A DNA stretch of 64,000 nucleotides. Source: Morinoia aosen (lineage: Eukaryota > Arthropoda > Malacostraca > Amphipoda > Talitridae). A program made the translations under genes and the position numbers. The stretch spans positions 48,504,075-48,568,074 of the forward strand of contig CM059564.1 in NCBI GenBank assembly GCA_030386875.1. The letters are read 5' to 3'. The notes under the pieces were generated by a model. The model was not told where the DNA came from, made no database searches, and saw nothing but the letters and a program-made list of their open reading frames with translations. Below, one piece after another: positions 1-10,940 of this stretch (positions within the stretch are counted from its first letter, which is position 1; the number at the start of each line of letters is the position of its first letter).

Positions 1-103
1 AACACTTATGTGGTACGAATTTCAGTACGCTTGGACTTCCAAGTTGTTAATTTTGTGGTCCGTCCTGCTGAGAGACGCTGTTGAGAACCGTGCATCTTTG
101 CAG

Positions 104-3100
104 GTGGAGAAGTTCTTGGATGAACTCGCCGCCACGCACCGCGACCAGGTCCAGCTCAAGCAGATCGGCACCACTGAGAACGGCATGAGAATACGCATGG
201 TGAGGGAGCAGGGTGAGGGAGCAGGGTGAGGGAGCAGGGTGAGGGAGCAGGGTGAGGGAGCAGGGTGAAGGAGCAGGGTGAGGAAGCAGGGTGAAGGAGC
301 AGGGTGAGGGAGCAGGGTGAAGGAGCAGGGTGAGGGAGCAGGGTGAGGGAGCAGGGTGAGGGAACGGGATGAGGAAGCAGGGTGAGGGAGCAGGGTGAAG
401 GAGCAGGGTGAGGGAACAAGGTGAAGGAGCAGGGTGAGGGAGCAGGGTGAGGGAGGAGGGTGAGGGAGCAGGGTAAGGAAGCAGGTTGAAAGAGCAGGGT
501 GAGGGAGCAGGGTGAGGGAGCAGGGTGAGGGAGCAGGGTGAGGGAGCGGGGTGAGGGAGCAGGGTAAGGGAGCAGGGTATGAGTAGGGTCTTTCTAATTT
601 AAGCTTGTATGATCATAACATAAGATGCGTCTCAGCACCGTAGTATAGTGGAATTGATTTTCCCGTCAGCATATTCTAAATGACTGCAATTTACCTGCAA
701 ATATTCAGGTAGTCCTTTTACATCGTACAGCAATTCAACACTTTTATCAAGATCACTGTATGGCCAACTGAATAGAAATTAATACGCTTGAGCTCTGCAA
801 ATCGCCTAGTATTTTGGTAGGCAAGTAACAGGTAGTTTGAGAAACTTTGGTAATGGCTTTTGTCTAGTTTCAGAGACTTTAGTACAGGCTTTTGTCTAGT
901 TTCAGAGACTTTAGTACAGGCCTTTGTCTAGTTTCAGAGACTTTAGTACGGGCTTTTGTCTAGTCTCAGAGACTTTAGTACAGGCTTTTGTCTAGTTTCA
1001 GAGACTTTAGTACAGGCCTTTGTCTAGTTTCAGAGACTTTAGTACAGGCCTTTGTCTAGTTTCAGAGACTTTAGTACAGGCTTTTGTCTAGTTTCAGAGA
1101 CTTTAGTACAGGCCTTTGTCTAGTTTCAGAGACTTTAGTACAGGCTTTTGTCTAGTTTCAGAGACTTTAGTACAGGCTTTTGTCTAGTCTCAGAGACTTT
1201 AGTACAGGCCTTTGTCTAGTTTCAGAGACTTTAGTACAGGCTTTTGTCTAGTTTCAGAGACTTTAGTACAGGCTTTTGTCTAGTTTCAGAGACTTTAGTA
1301 CAGGCCTTTGTCTAGTTTCAGAGACTTTAGTACAGGCTTTTGTCTAGTTTCAGAGACTTTAGTACAGGCCTTTGTCTAGTTTCAGAGACTTTAGTACAGG
1401 CTTTTGTCTAGTTTCAGAGACTTTAGTACAGGCCTTTGTCTAGTTTCAGAGACTTTAGTACAGGCTTTTGTCTAGTTTCAGAGACTTTAGTACAGGCCTT
1501 TGTCTAGTTTCAGAGACTTTAGTACAGGCTTTTGTCTAGTTTCAGAGACTTTAGTACAGGCCTTTGTCTAGTTTCAGAGACTTTAGTACAGGCTTTTGTC
1601 TAGTTTCAGAGACTTTAGTACAGGCCTTTGTCTAGTTTCAGAGACTTTAGTACAGGCTTTTGTCTAGTTTCAGAGACTTTAGTACAGGCTTTTGTCTAGT
1701 TTCAGAGACTTTAGTACAGGCCTTTGTCTAGTTTCAGAGACTTTAGTACAGGCTTTTGTCTAGTTTCAGAGACTTTAGTACAGGCTTTTGTCTAGTTTCA
1801 GAGGCTTTAGTACAGGCTTTTGTCTAGTTTCAGAGACTTTAGTACAGGCTTTTGTCTAGTTTCAGAGGCTTTAGTACAGGCCTTTGTCTAGTTTCAGAGA
1901 CCGAGGTGCAAGCCTTTGTTCAGTTCTAAAAGCTAATGCACAATCCATTATTTCGTTCCAAATCTCCTGGCACTGACTTTTGATTCGTTTCAAAGACCAT
2001 GTAAACAGCTTTAGAGCTCCAGGTTTAGTTTGTGAGACCCTTAATATTTTAACTCAGCAGCGTCTATATTCTAAATATTCAGCCAAGTTCTCATACAGGC
2101 GACACGTTCCAGCGCTGTACGTCTAAAGCAGCCTTTTACATCTTTTCCTTCATCCTTGACCTCTTCGGCTTTATGTATTTCTCCATCTACCCCTTACTCC
2201 CATACATAACAGAACAACACGCACATACACACACATACATACACACACACACACGCTTTCTATGCATTCTCTCTCTTCAATTTTACAACAATAAATTCGA
2301 TTGAATTACTCGTTAAAACATCAGGTACTTCACTTATTTACCCAAACTATTTAATTTTTTACCTCCTAAGTATAAATTTACCCCATGTTGAGAATGGCTG
2401 GTCTAAAGCCTCGCATTGGCCTGCTGTGTTCAGATGACCATCAAAAGCCGGCAGTCACCTAGTGTGTCTGTGCGCGCCTCTCCGCTGCCGCCCGTCGTCT
2501 TCGTGGACGCTGGTGAGTGTCAGTCATGCGTGCCGCGCGTGAGTGTCAGTCATACGTGCCGCACGTGAGTGCCAGTCATACGTGCCGCACGTGAGTGTCA
2601 GTCATACGTGCCGCACGTGAGTGTCAGTCATACGTGCCGCACGTGAGTGTCAGTCATACAGCATTACGGACGCTGGTGAGTGTCAGTCATACGTGCCGCA
2701 CTCAACTGCCTCTGCGGCATCACGGACGCTGGTGAGTGTCAGTCATGCGTGCCGCACTCACCAGCCTGTGAGGCTTCACTGTCATGCCCACATTTCAACT
2801 ATTGAAAGAAAACTAAATGGAAGCTCGTCATCTTAGGCGCATTGAAGTTATTTTGCAAGGCTGTTGCAGTGAACTTGTTCTATAACTCAGAGTAATGCTT
2901 ATATTACAATAGTTTCATTGATTATTGTTTATTTGACTCTTAAGCGAAAATTTGAATTTTTTGTTCGCCGCAAGACGAGAACAATAGAAGAATGTTTTCA
3001 AACAAATATGTTCTTTAATTAGGACTTTCATTTCACTGTTAAATTATTGTCTGCTTTGCTGAGTAAAATGTGATCATTTTTGTGATGTGTGAATTAGACT

Positions 3101-6100
3101 TACTCTGGCATCAGGTAGTGACCGACATTATAATGAGGAATTAGCTGCCACTCGGCAGTCAACTTCAAAGAACACACTAGGGAAAATATAACAAGAAATC
3201 CAACATATTGCTATTTTCAAAAGTGGACAAAAAATTCTACATATCGGAAGTATCTTGACCACATCGTACTCGTATAGGTACCATATCGTGTTCAAGGGTT
3301 AAAGCAGTCTTATTCACTAATTTTTGCCACTTCGCTTTAAACGCATTGATTGAGAGAGCCGCAGCTACTGCAAGTTAGAGTTTGTGTATATTTTATAAAT
3401 TATATATTAAATAACTAATTGATGTATTTTTCGAGAGCCGCGCAATGAAACCACTTGGTTAAAGGGTTAAATGCGCATGCCTATCGTTGCGCAGCGACGC
3501 ATGCGCGGGAGTGGCTGTCGGTGTCGACGGTGCTGTTCCTGATCCAGCAGCTGCTGGATAATCCAGGCAGTCCTGCCAGGGACGTGGAGTGGCGCATCGT
3601 GCCTATCGTCAATCCAGACGGCTATGCCTACTCCTGGGACAAGGTTAGCACATCGGGTAACTCATTAAGAATACGTAGGTGTTTGTACAGCTCGATTATA
3701 GAGCTCTGCTTAGTACGCGTTAAATCTTTCTTACAGTGTGACATCTCAACCTTGTTTAGGATCTACCCGGCAAAAGTAATGAATGTGTCAATAAGAATAC
3801 TTAGCTCTCTGCACTTCTCGACTATGTAGCTTTGCTTTCCACGTAAAATATCATGCTCACACAACCTAGTCATGGATCTACCCAGCAAAAATATTGAATG
3901 TGTGACCTACAGAATGTTGAACATTCTCTGTCTTTTCATTATCAAAATAAAAAAAATTTCAATTTGTTTTCAATAATCAGCTACGTTTGTGTGTTTGTAA
4001 CTAATTATGCCTCAAAATTACAAGATTTTCACTACAAAAATTTCATATAAAGAGTTCCTGCTACAAAAGCCACATCAAAAGTAAGCGCCTGCTAAAGCCA
4101 AAGCTGTGTCTTTTTTTACAGAAAGCAAGCATTGCATTTTTCTGAGCACACAAATTACACGTTTTGAGTATCTAGAAGTAACATTTTGATGTTCTGTAAC
4201 TAGTCTATGTGTTCAGGCATCCGATCGCAAAATGTACTGTTTTTTATTTTCCAGAATCGCTTGTGGCGGAAGAACAGGAGAGCATCACCAAAAAAATGTC
4301 TAGGAGTTGACCTCAATAGAAACTACGACATAAATTTCGAAGGTACATCCAATGCATCCGTTTATTCTTATTTTCTGCCTAATTTATTTGTTATTTGCGT
4401 AGTGCACTGATTAAATGACGCCCCGATAGTTACCAATGAGTTCGGGAAACACAGAATTCGCGCACCAATTTATTGAGCATTGGGTAGCTTAACACTTTGA
4501 TTTAAGGCAGGAAATACTGAAATTCAATATTCAAATTAAATTTTAAGTCAGTTGTAGTAAGCAATATTGAAAACACCAGGCAATAACTGGATCGTGATCT
4601 CATTAAGTTTTGATAATGTATTTTTAAAAATTGAGTTTGTGACTACAGGCTAGTCAGCACATTGCATTATGAAAACCCACCCCCTCCGTGACCTAATATG
4701 GCGCACGTCGCAGTCCTAGTGTTAACCACTGCCTGCATCATGGAAACACGAACTCTTAGTTAGATGACCAGTTCTGTGCAAGGTAGTTCCAACGCAATAG
4801 TCACAACACAAACTCCTAGTTAGATGACCAGTTCTGTGCAAGGTAGTTCCAACGCAATAGTCACAACACGAACTCCTAGTTAGATGACCTGTTCTGTGCA
4901 AGGTAGTTCCAACGCAATAGTCACTGCATGGACAAGTCAAATACTGAAAAGGGCAACAAAAATCACAGTTACACGTAAGCTCTAGTTTACAGGAGTCCCG
5001 TTTACACCCGCTGTTGACAGTACTGCAGAATTTACTGGGATATTATAGAAGGGTGATCAATCCATTTCAACTTGCCAGGGCGACTGTTACTGAAAAACGC
5101 TTGAATGCATTCCCATCCTTAAAGTGAATTTATGTAATTTTCTGTAACGGTCAGAATGTATTTAGAATTTTTTTGAAGGGAACAAATAGGCGTTACAGAT
5201 CACTGCGCTGTCAAATGTTATGCAATCGTTTCGGGTGTTGTGTGATCCGTCTTGGGGACCAGAAAGCGTATGATAGGTACCACGATAGGTACCAAGCACG
5301 CTAGGCACCCCGCTAGGTAATTAACAGTATACCGTGTACCAGGCAACAAGCTAAATGCTTGGTACCCCGCTAAGTAATTAACAGAACCAAGTACATGGCA
5401 GCACGCTGGGCACATTAACTGTGCCCTGTACAAAGTTTCAGTACCATAAGAGTACTGTGTACCAGGTATCACACTGGGTACCAATGCAGTGCTCTGTGCC
5501 AGGTCCCACACTTGGTACAATAAGTGTCCTGTAACAGGCCTCAGTACCATTACAGTGTCCTGTACCAGGCGTCAGTACCATCAAAACAGTGTCTTTTCCC
5601 AGGCCTTAGTACCATTATAGTGTCCTGTTCCAGGCCTCAGTACCATTACAGTGCCCTTTACCAAGCCTTAGTACCATTATAGTGCACTGTACCAGGCCTC
5701 AGTACCATTACAGTGCCTGTACTAGGCCTCAGTACCATTACAATGCCTGTACCAGGCTACAGTACCATTACAGTGCCCTGCACCAGGCCTTAGTACCATT
5801 ATAGTGCCCTGTACCAGGCCTCAGTACCATTATAGTACCCTGTACCAGGCCTCAGTACCAGTGTCTGTACCAGGCCTCAGTACCAGTACCATGTACCAGG
5901 TGTGGGGTCGAGTGCCCGGGAGTGCAGCTACCTATACCGCGGTCCTTCTGCCTTCAGCGAGCCGGAGACGCAGGCCATCAGAAACGCCATCTTCGAAGTG
6001 CGCAGCCGGCTCAAGGTGTGTCCCGTCGCATTTGTTGGACATCGAAATTATTTTACATTTTTTTTTGTGCTTCTTCGTATTGCAGAAGCACTTCTTCTAA

Positions 6101-9100
6101 TATAGGACTTCAGTATTTTCTTATAGTGTGGAGTACCTTGAAGTGTGTAGTATATATGTTTGAGTACATGTACAAAGAAAGATGTGCGTTAAATACAAAC
6201 CAAAATATTAGTCACTTTTATCACATTATTTATGCCTATTGTCAAAATCTGTTACAGTGTTCTCATGCACAACACTTGAGTACTAGACAAACGCCAGTTT
6301 ATCGTAAATAATGCCGACTTGAAATGCTGAGTGTAACTTATTTTCTGCTCCATGAGTTAGTTCACAAATAATTTTGTCACATGTTGCATGCAAGTGTTGA
6401 GATATCAGTATTGGAGTTTAGCTTTAAAGCGAAGTTGATTAATTTTTCTTGCGCTTCCATGCGTCAAAATACTTGTTCACCCTTTACGCCATTCCCTTCC
6501 ATCACGTTGGCTATTTTCTTAAAGATCTTTTAATATTTTCTCGTACGACAGACAGAATTCATATGAACAACTTCTAATGTTCATTCAAACGGCGTGACTT
6601 CATACGACTTCATACTTCTATTGTATACGCGCATACTGTTCATGTTACTTCGCTTGCGTTTAATATTGAAGTTTCTCTTTCATGCTTTACACATAAGAGA
6701 CTAGGCATTTCAAATCTGATGTCACTCTTTCGCTTGGGTTTAATGTTGAAGTTTCTCCTATATGATTTATATGATAAAGACATGAGATTTCATATCTGAT
6801 GTCACTCGAAGTGTCTGATTTGGATGACGTACACAGAAACGAGGTAGGGTCAAACCAGCCTTTTTTTGTCGACCGTGTGACAATGCTGGCGTCATGGTAA
6901 CGGACCAATAGCAGCGCTCATATTGTATCTGACAACACTGTTAGCCCCAAATATGGCACTGCAATTGGCCTAAACGACTTGTCGCAATGGTGACGTCATA
7001 AAGTTTGTTTTAAATGAAGTCGTTCTGTTGGCTAGCCGAACAAGAGGAGGCATATTTCCCCATAGAAATGGCTCTACCTTGTTTCTTCTACCGTGACGCA
7101 GGGCTACATCGCGCTGCACAGTTTCTCTCAAGTCATCCTGCTGCCTTGGGCCTTCAAGGCTGATAAACATCCCAACCTCAGCAACATGGTGAGAGAAATG
7201 TGCACCCTATTATTCTTGATGTCAGTTCAGTCAAAATTTTTACAAACTTTTCCTAATTTTTTTCTTGCTTTTCTAATGTTTATTATGTTTTCCTTCTTTT
7301 TCTGATGTTCCTAATACTTCCTTTCTTTTTATAACATTTCTGATGCTTTTTTATGTTGTTCGAAATAAACTTCTTTGATTTCAATTTCTTCCCTGGAAGG
7401 TGGAATCCATCGAATAATCTTGCTAACAAACTCACCAAGGATAGAATGTTCAGTTCTACGCAAGGTACAATACACGCGAAAGTGACATACTCATCTTCAC
7501 ATGATCAAAATATTCCAAAAATTGAACATTTTCAAGAAAAAACTTGATACACTCTTGAAGAAAGTGTTGGTAACGATTCAGGATGTCTCACAGTTATTAC
7601 ACAGGGTAGAATTTTCATGAATTCTTTGGTTGTGAAATCAGATCATTATTGTGTGAACGGAACAATTGGAACCGAATATTGAGTTGAATATGTTGAACAG
7701 AAGAGAATATTTGAATAATAATATTTTTCGGATAAAATACTTGAATATTGTGTAAAAAAAAACAGAACTCGGCGCGAACGGTATTTTCGTGCTACACTGC
7801 AGGGGCGCAGAGCACTTACGTACACTGAACACTGAGCTGATATTTTGACACCTCGCTGAAATGAACTAGATGAAAAATGCGCAGAATATTAAGCTGAACT
7901 CTAAAAACAGTACAGACACAGCAAATATTTCCTGGATGCTTCGGTAAAATGGAAGTTTATATTACGATTGCAATTCGTTCTCATTGGTGATTTGAACACT
8001 GAGCTCCCGTTGGGTATAAGGGAAAGCTCAAGCACAATGCCCCACTCAACCCAGGTGTCGGAAATGGGTACCGGCTTTACAGGGGAAACCGTGTCATGGC
8101 GTCCTGGTTTTATTTATAAAGCATCTGAAAAAATAATATACAAGATGATATGCATCAGGCTTGATTGGAAATAAAGCATCCTTAGATGCCCATGTTTATA
8201 TTCTGATTCTTCCGAGCAGACCGCCATGGGCGAGGGTATGGCCAGGGCAATCAAGGCCGTCCGCGGCACAGAGTTTGGAGTTTTCGACACCTACAGCAAT
8301 TTCTGTGAGTTGCAAATGAATAAAATTCTAAGGAAATGCTGTTCCATTATCCATAAGAAACTGTTGCTAGATAATTGAAGCGCTATTCCGTTATACCTGA
8401 GAAATTATTGTATGGTAATTTTAGTGATATACAGAGATAAAAAGTTATTTGAAAGTGAGAATAAAATGCATCATGCAACAAATAACACGGTAGCAACTTG
8501 TTATGAAATCGAAAATTTGTAAAAATCAATGAATAACTGTAGTTTATCAGTTATTCATTATTTGGTATTGACCACATGTGCTTGTTATCATCAAAGATGC
8601 TACTGAAGCACTAGAAACCTGGTTTTACTACTACTACTACTACTATCATCAAAGAAATGTTTCTAGTGTTGGAAGTTGTTCATACGGTAGTGATTTCTTT
8701 TCTCAGCCTCTGCCTGGACCAACGAATGAACCATACATTGACCATCGAACTTTGAGGTCGCATTCAGAAGGAATTCTAGCTAACGCTGTTCGTGTGAAAA
8801 CTAATTACTGAATGTATTTCTCAGACCCCGGATCCGGGTGCAGCTTGTGTGTGAGAGTACAGGTGTAATATTATATATTCTAAGAAAACTAATTACTGGA
8901 TTTTTTTTCAGACCCCGGATCCGGATGCAGCTTTGACTGGGTGTCTGCGATGGGCGTGCCGTACAGCATGACCATGGAGCTGCATGACAAGGGCAAGCAC
9001 GGCTTCCTGTACCCTGCAAATAAAATACACGACGCTGTGAGTCATTTTCTCGGTTGACTTTGTATTTTGGGGGCGCTGCTTATTCTTGGGGCGACAAGCC

Positions 9101-9947
9101 TGAATAGTGTTCAATGCTAACGCCCCTCCGTATAGTGATATTATTTCCGCTTTTTAGTGCGAGTGCTCTCGGACGTGTTGGATTTTAGGCACAATTAAGT
9201 TCATGGGGGAATTATTGTTTATGGTGTATCTCTCGAGCAGGCTAGCTGTAGTCATATTCCAGGAAGTTTTGAAGTTTTCATTTTATTGAAATTGTTTCTT
9301 ATAGCCAGTGGCCTCCACCCGTTATCTTCAGAGGGTCTTCATTATTTGGACATTAGGAGAATTTAGTACTTTGTTTTCTATTCTTTTGTATGATAGTATC
9401 TCGTTCCTTTCAAGATTTTATTTAGCATCTAAACAATTTACCAATTAATTTCATGCTATTGTATTCCCTGATGTTCGCAAAAATAATTTGAGAATGAACG
9501 CAACAGAAGACGGACAACGTATTTCCTACTATTTCTACTATTTCGGAGATGAAGAATATGTTGCATTGTAGCAACAAAATAAGATCAAATTGTAAAAAGT
9601 CCGTGTCAAGACTTTGGTTTTTCAACTTTACGACAATAATCACTCTATTAAACTTTGTAAAATTCCTCTAACACTCATTCAGCATAAGGCATATCTTACG
9701 CGTCATCATACCTTCATGTTCCACAGAGGAAATAATTAGCTATTGTATCTGCTTGTGGTCCTCTGAGAGCTGTACAAAACACCGCCATTTTTATTTTGTG
9801 TTAATGAATGCCTATTAATGCACTTTTCACAATGAGGTTCATTTCTGATGATTGATTTTTGCGCAGGTGACGGAGGTGTGGAAAGGACTGGAGTTCTTCG
9901 GACAGGAAATTGGGAGACAGGCGCGACTTGGATACTTCTCGAACTAA
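104..9947 (+). CDS. M14A zinc carboxypeptidase, carboxypeptidase A-like (gene 1, 5' end missing)
   Basis: Secreted-type metallocarboxypeptidase that removes C-terminal residues. Exons read by splice phase: 104-199, 2434-2512, 3495-3643, 4255-4342, 5900-6015, 7102-7188, 8220-8304, 8912-9036, 9867-9947 (TAA stop). All are flanked by AG/GT and join in frame. Visible catalytic elements are THAREW (zinc His and Glu), RLWRKNR (substrate Arg), DLNRNYD (Asn-Arg carboxylate anchor), LHSFSQ (zinc His), FYPGSG (Tyr, codon split by an intron) and MELHDKG (general-base Glu). The residue before the DW of CSFDW is Phe, where carboxypeptidase B has Asp, so hydrophobic C-termini are the likely substrates (inference). 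The signal peptide and propeptide must lie upstream of the window. Unlike its neighbour it has no insertion before HAREW. It is convergent with gene 2. Confidence 0.9.
200..590 (+). repeat. 13-bp minisatellite starting at a splice donor
   Basis: About 29 head-to-tail copies of a 13-bp unit (gtgagggagcagg with point variants) start at the first base of intron 1 of gene 1. The real donor is ATG|gtgagg at 199/200. Each unit carries a donor-like cagg|gtgagg, so the array multiplies the 5' splice site. Confidence 0.95.
845..1930 (+). repeat. 32-bp satellite array in intron 1 of gene 1
   Basis: About 33 copies of a 32-bp unit containing tttgtctagtttcagag and ctttagtacagg. The units are almost identical; the main variant is ggcctttg versus ggcttttg. 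Between about 1270 and 1670 the two variants alternate, giving a 64-bp higher-order period. Each unit contains a pyrimidine-rich stretch followed by cag, resembling a weak splice acceptor. The last units (from about 1900) are degenerate. Confidence 0.95.
2221..2256 (+). repeat. CA-rich microsatellite
   Basis: Simple run of ca/cata repeats in intron 1 of gene 1. Confidence 0.85.
2507..2765 (+). repeat. 26-bp minisatellite built on the exon-2 splice donor
   Basis: About seven copies of a 26-bp unit beginning gtgagtgtcagtcat. The first copy starts at the donor of exon 2 (gacgctg|gtgagt at 2512/2513). The junction including exonic gacgctg is copied again with GT at 2676 and 2732. Read-through in the gene frame meets a stop near 2567, so the extra donors would not give a longer functional protein. 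Confidence 0.92.
3112..3180 (+). repeat. Dispersed repeat, copy 1
   Basis: Contains ctgccactcgg and acttcaaagaacacactag. Related copies lie at 13609-13735 (same strand) and 18775-18893 (opposite strand). No coding capacity was seen; it is probably an old non-autonomous transposon. Confidence 0.7.
3663..3905 (+). repeat. Diverged tandem duplication after the exon-3 donor of gene 1
   Basis: Two diverged copies of about 125 bp start around 20 bp inside intron 3. Landmarks shared in order are taagaatac.ta, the ggatctaccc.gcaaaa block, and tgaatgtgt. The second copy begins near 3790. Confidence 0.7.
4750..4927 (+). repeat. 60-bp tandem repeat, 3 copies
   Basis: Three nearly identical 60-bp units in intron 4 of gene 1, each containing gaactcctagttagatgacc or a close variant, and a donor-like gcaaggtagtt. 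Open frames across it are repeat artefacts. Confidence 0.93.
5270..5899 (+). repeat. About 31-bp minisatellite running into the exon-5 acceptor
   Basis: Units of about 31 bp with core taccaggcctcagtaccatt. They are degenerate at the left and become more uniform from about 5530 toward the exon. The real acceptor of exon 5 (tgtaccag|GTGTGG, 5899/5900) lies inside the last unit, so every unit carries a copy of the acceptor taccag. Confidence 0.9.
7035..7101 (+). repeat. Interspersed repeat fragment abutting the exon-6 acceptor of gene 1
   Basis: The stretch with catatttccccatagaaatg and the following ctaccttgtttcttctacc resembles 25275-25340 in gene 2 (gtatttcccccatagaaatg, then ctaccatgttccctccacc). 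Here it supplies the pyrimidine tract just before the acceptor cgcag at 7101. Confidence 0.6.
8628..8649 (+). repeat. TAC trinucleotide microsatellite
   Basis: Seven or so consecutive tac units in intron 7 of gene 1. Confidence 0.9.
8796..8935 (+). repeat. Tandem duplication of the exon-8 acceptor (decoy exon start)
   Basis: The segment gaaaactaattactg through cagaccccggatccgg occurs at 8796-8842 and again at 8884-8929. The second copy is the true acceptor and start of exon 8 (exon from 8912, YPGSGCSFDW). The first copy keeps a good acceptor (tttctcag at 8824), about 20 bp of exon and a following gtgaga. It then diverges and loses the catalytic reading frame. Confidence 0.88.
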
Positions 9948-10134
9948 AGTCAACGTCTGCTCTTCATGGAGTGCCTGCTAATTGTTTTACTCATATTGTT
10001 GATTGTAAATTTTCTTGCTCTGGAGCAGTAAATGAATTTGATTGTGATTTTACCAAGCATATTCATGAAGCAAATACAAAGGTTATAAATGCTAAAAGAT
10101 AGGCTTAAGCTTTCCTTAATTTATTCAACCTAAT

Positions 10135-10140
10135 AATAAA
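10135..10140 (+). terminator. Poly(A) signal of carboxypeptidase gene 1
   Basis: AATAAA 188 bp after the TAA stop at 9945-9947. It is the first canonical hexamer that fits the 3' end. Confidence 0.65.
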
Positions 10141-10278
10141 GTGGTATTTTATTTAGTTGTTTTATTAACATTTAACGTCAACTACTCGCCCTAATGAACA
10201 TTCGATGCTAGTGTCACATGTCGTCAAAATTTAATACAGGAACAATAATAATATTGTGCGGCGTCTGCCTAAGTAGGC

Positions 10279-10284
10279 TTTATT
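10279..10284 (-). terminator. Candidate poly(A) signal of carboxypeptidase gene 2
   Basis: AATAAA on the minus strand about 660 bp beyond the stop at 10941. If used, the two convergent 3' ends are separated by only about 140 bp. Other hexamers near 10148 and 10160 would make the transcripts overlap. Confidence 0.4.
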
Positions 10285-10940
10285 TTCATCGTACCCGCAA
10301 CTTAAACTTGAGTTTCGAAAGTTCCTGATAGTTCCTGACGACAACACAATCGAGGGCTCCTATAGTCCCCAACGACCTCCCCGAATAAAATCGCGGACCA
10401 TTTCGTCGTACGTGCATTTAGGCCAGCACTGACGCGCTCCTGATCGTTGTCTGTCGTTGTTGAAAAACCGGAATCATGCACAGCGCGAGGGAATCGAAGA
10501 TTAATAGTATTTTTTTGCTCTTAAATTTTTACTCTGACAGCCTGTTTTATCAATATTTAAGTATTATGTGCACTTTTGAAAATACTTTGATGTATTCCGT
10601 TTAGCTTAATTATTATTTTAGCAGCACACGATGCATTGCTCTATCTCGTCAAAGTTCAATCACCACAATGTATTAAGTCCTCGACCACGTCTGTCGTCGT
10701 ATACTCACGTAATTGCGTCATTTGCTGTTTAGTTCTGTCTGTGAGCTTTTAAATGTTTTGTTATGCGTGTTTCGTTATGTAAACTTAGAAACACAGTGAA
10801 GTACGTCGTCACAGCTCGCCAGTTTTACACACATAGTTGCCTACTGCCTGGTCATGCCAGTATTCAACCACTTTTCTGTGTGCTGTTCGAACACATCAGT
10901 ATTCGAACACCTTTCTTTCTGACCTCGCCAGTTGATAAAA

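Noticed and set aside
156-419. Minus-strand Pro/Ser/Cys-rich frame over the 13-bp array
   Set aside because: Periodic peptide produced by the minisatellite; no start context or domain.
845-1930. Regular array resembling a CRISPR
   Set aside because: The 32-bp units are contiguous with no unique spacers, and the window is eukaryotic; it is a satellite.
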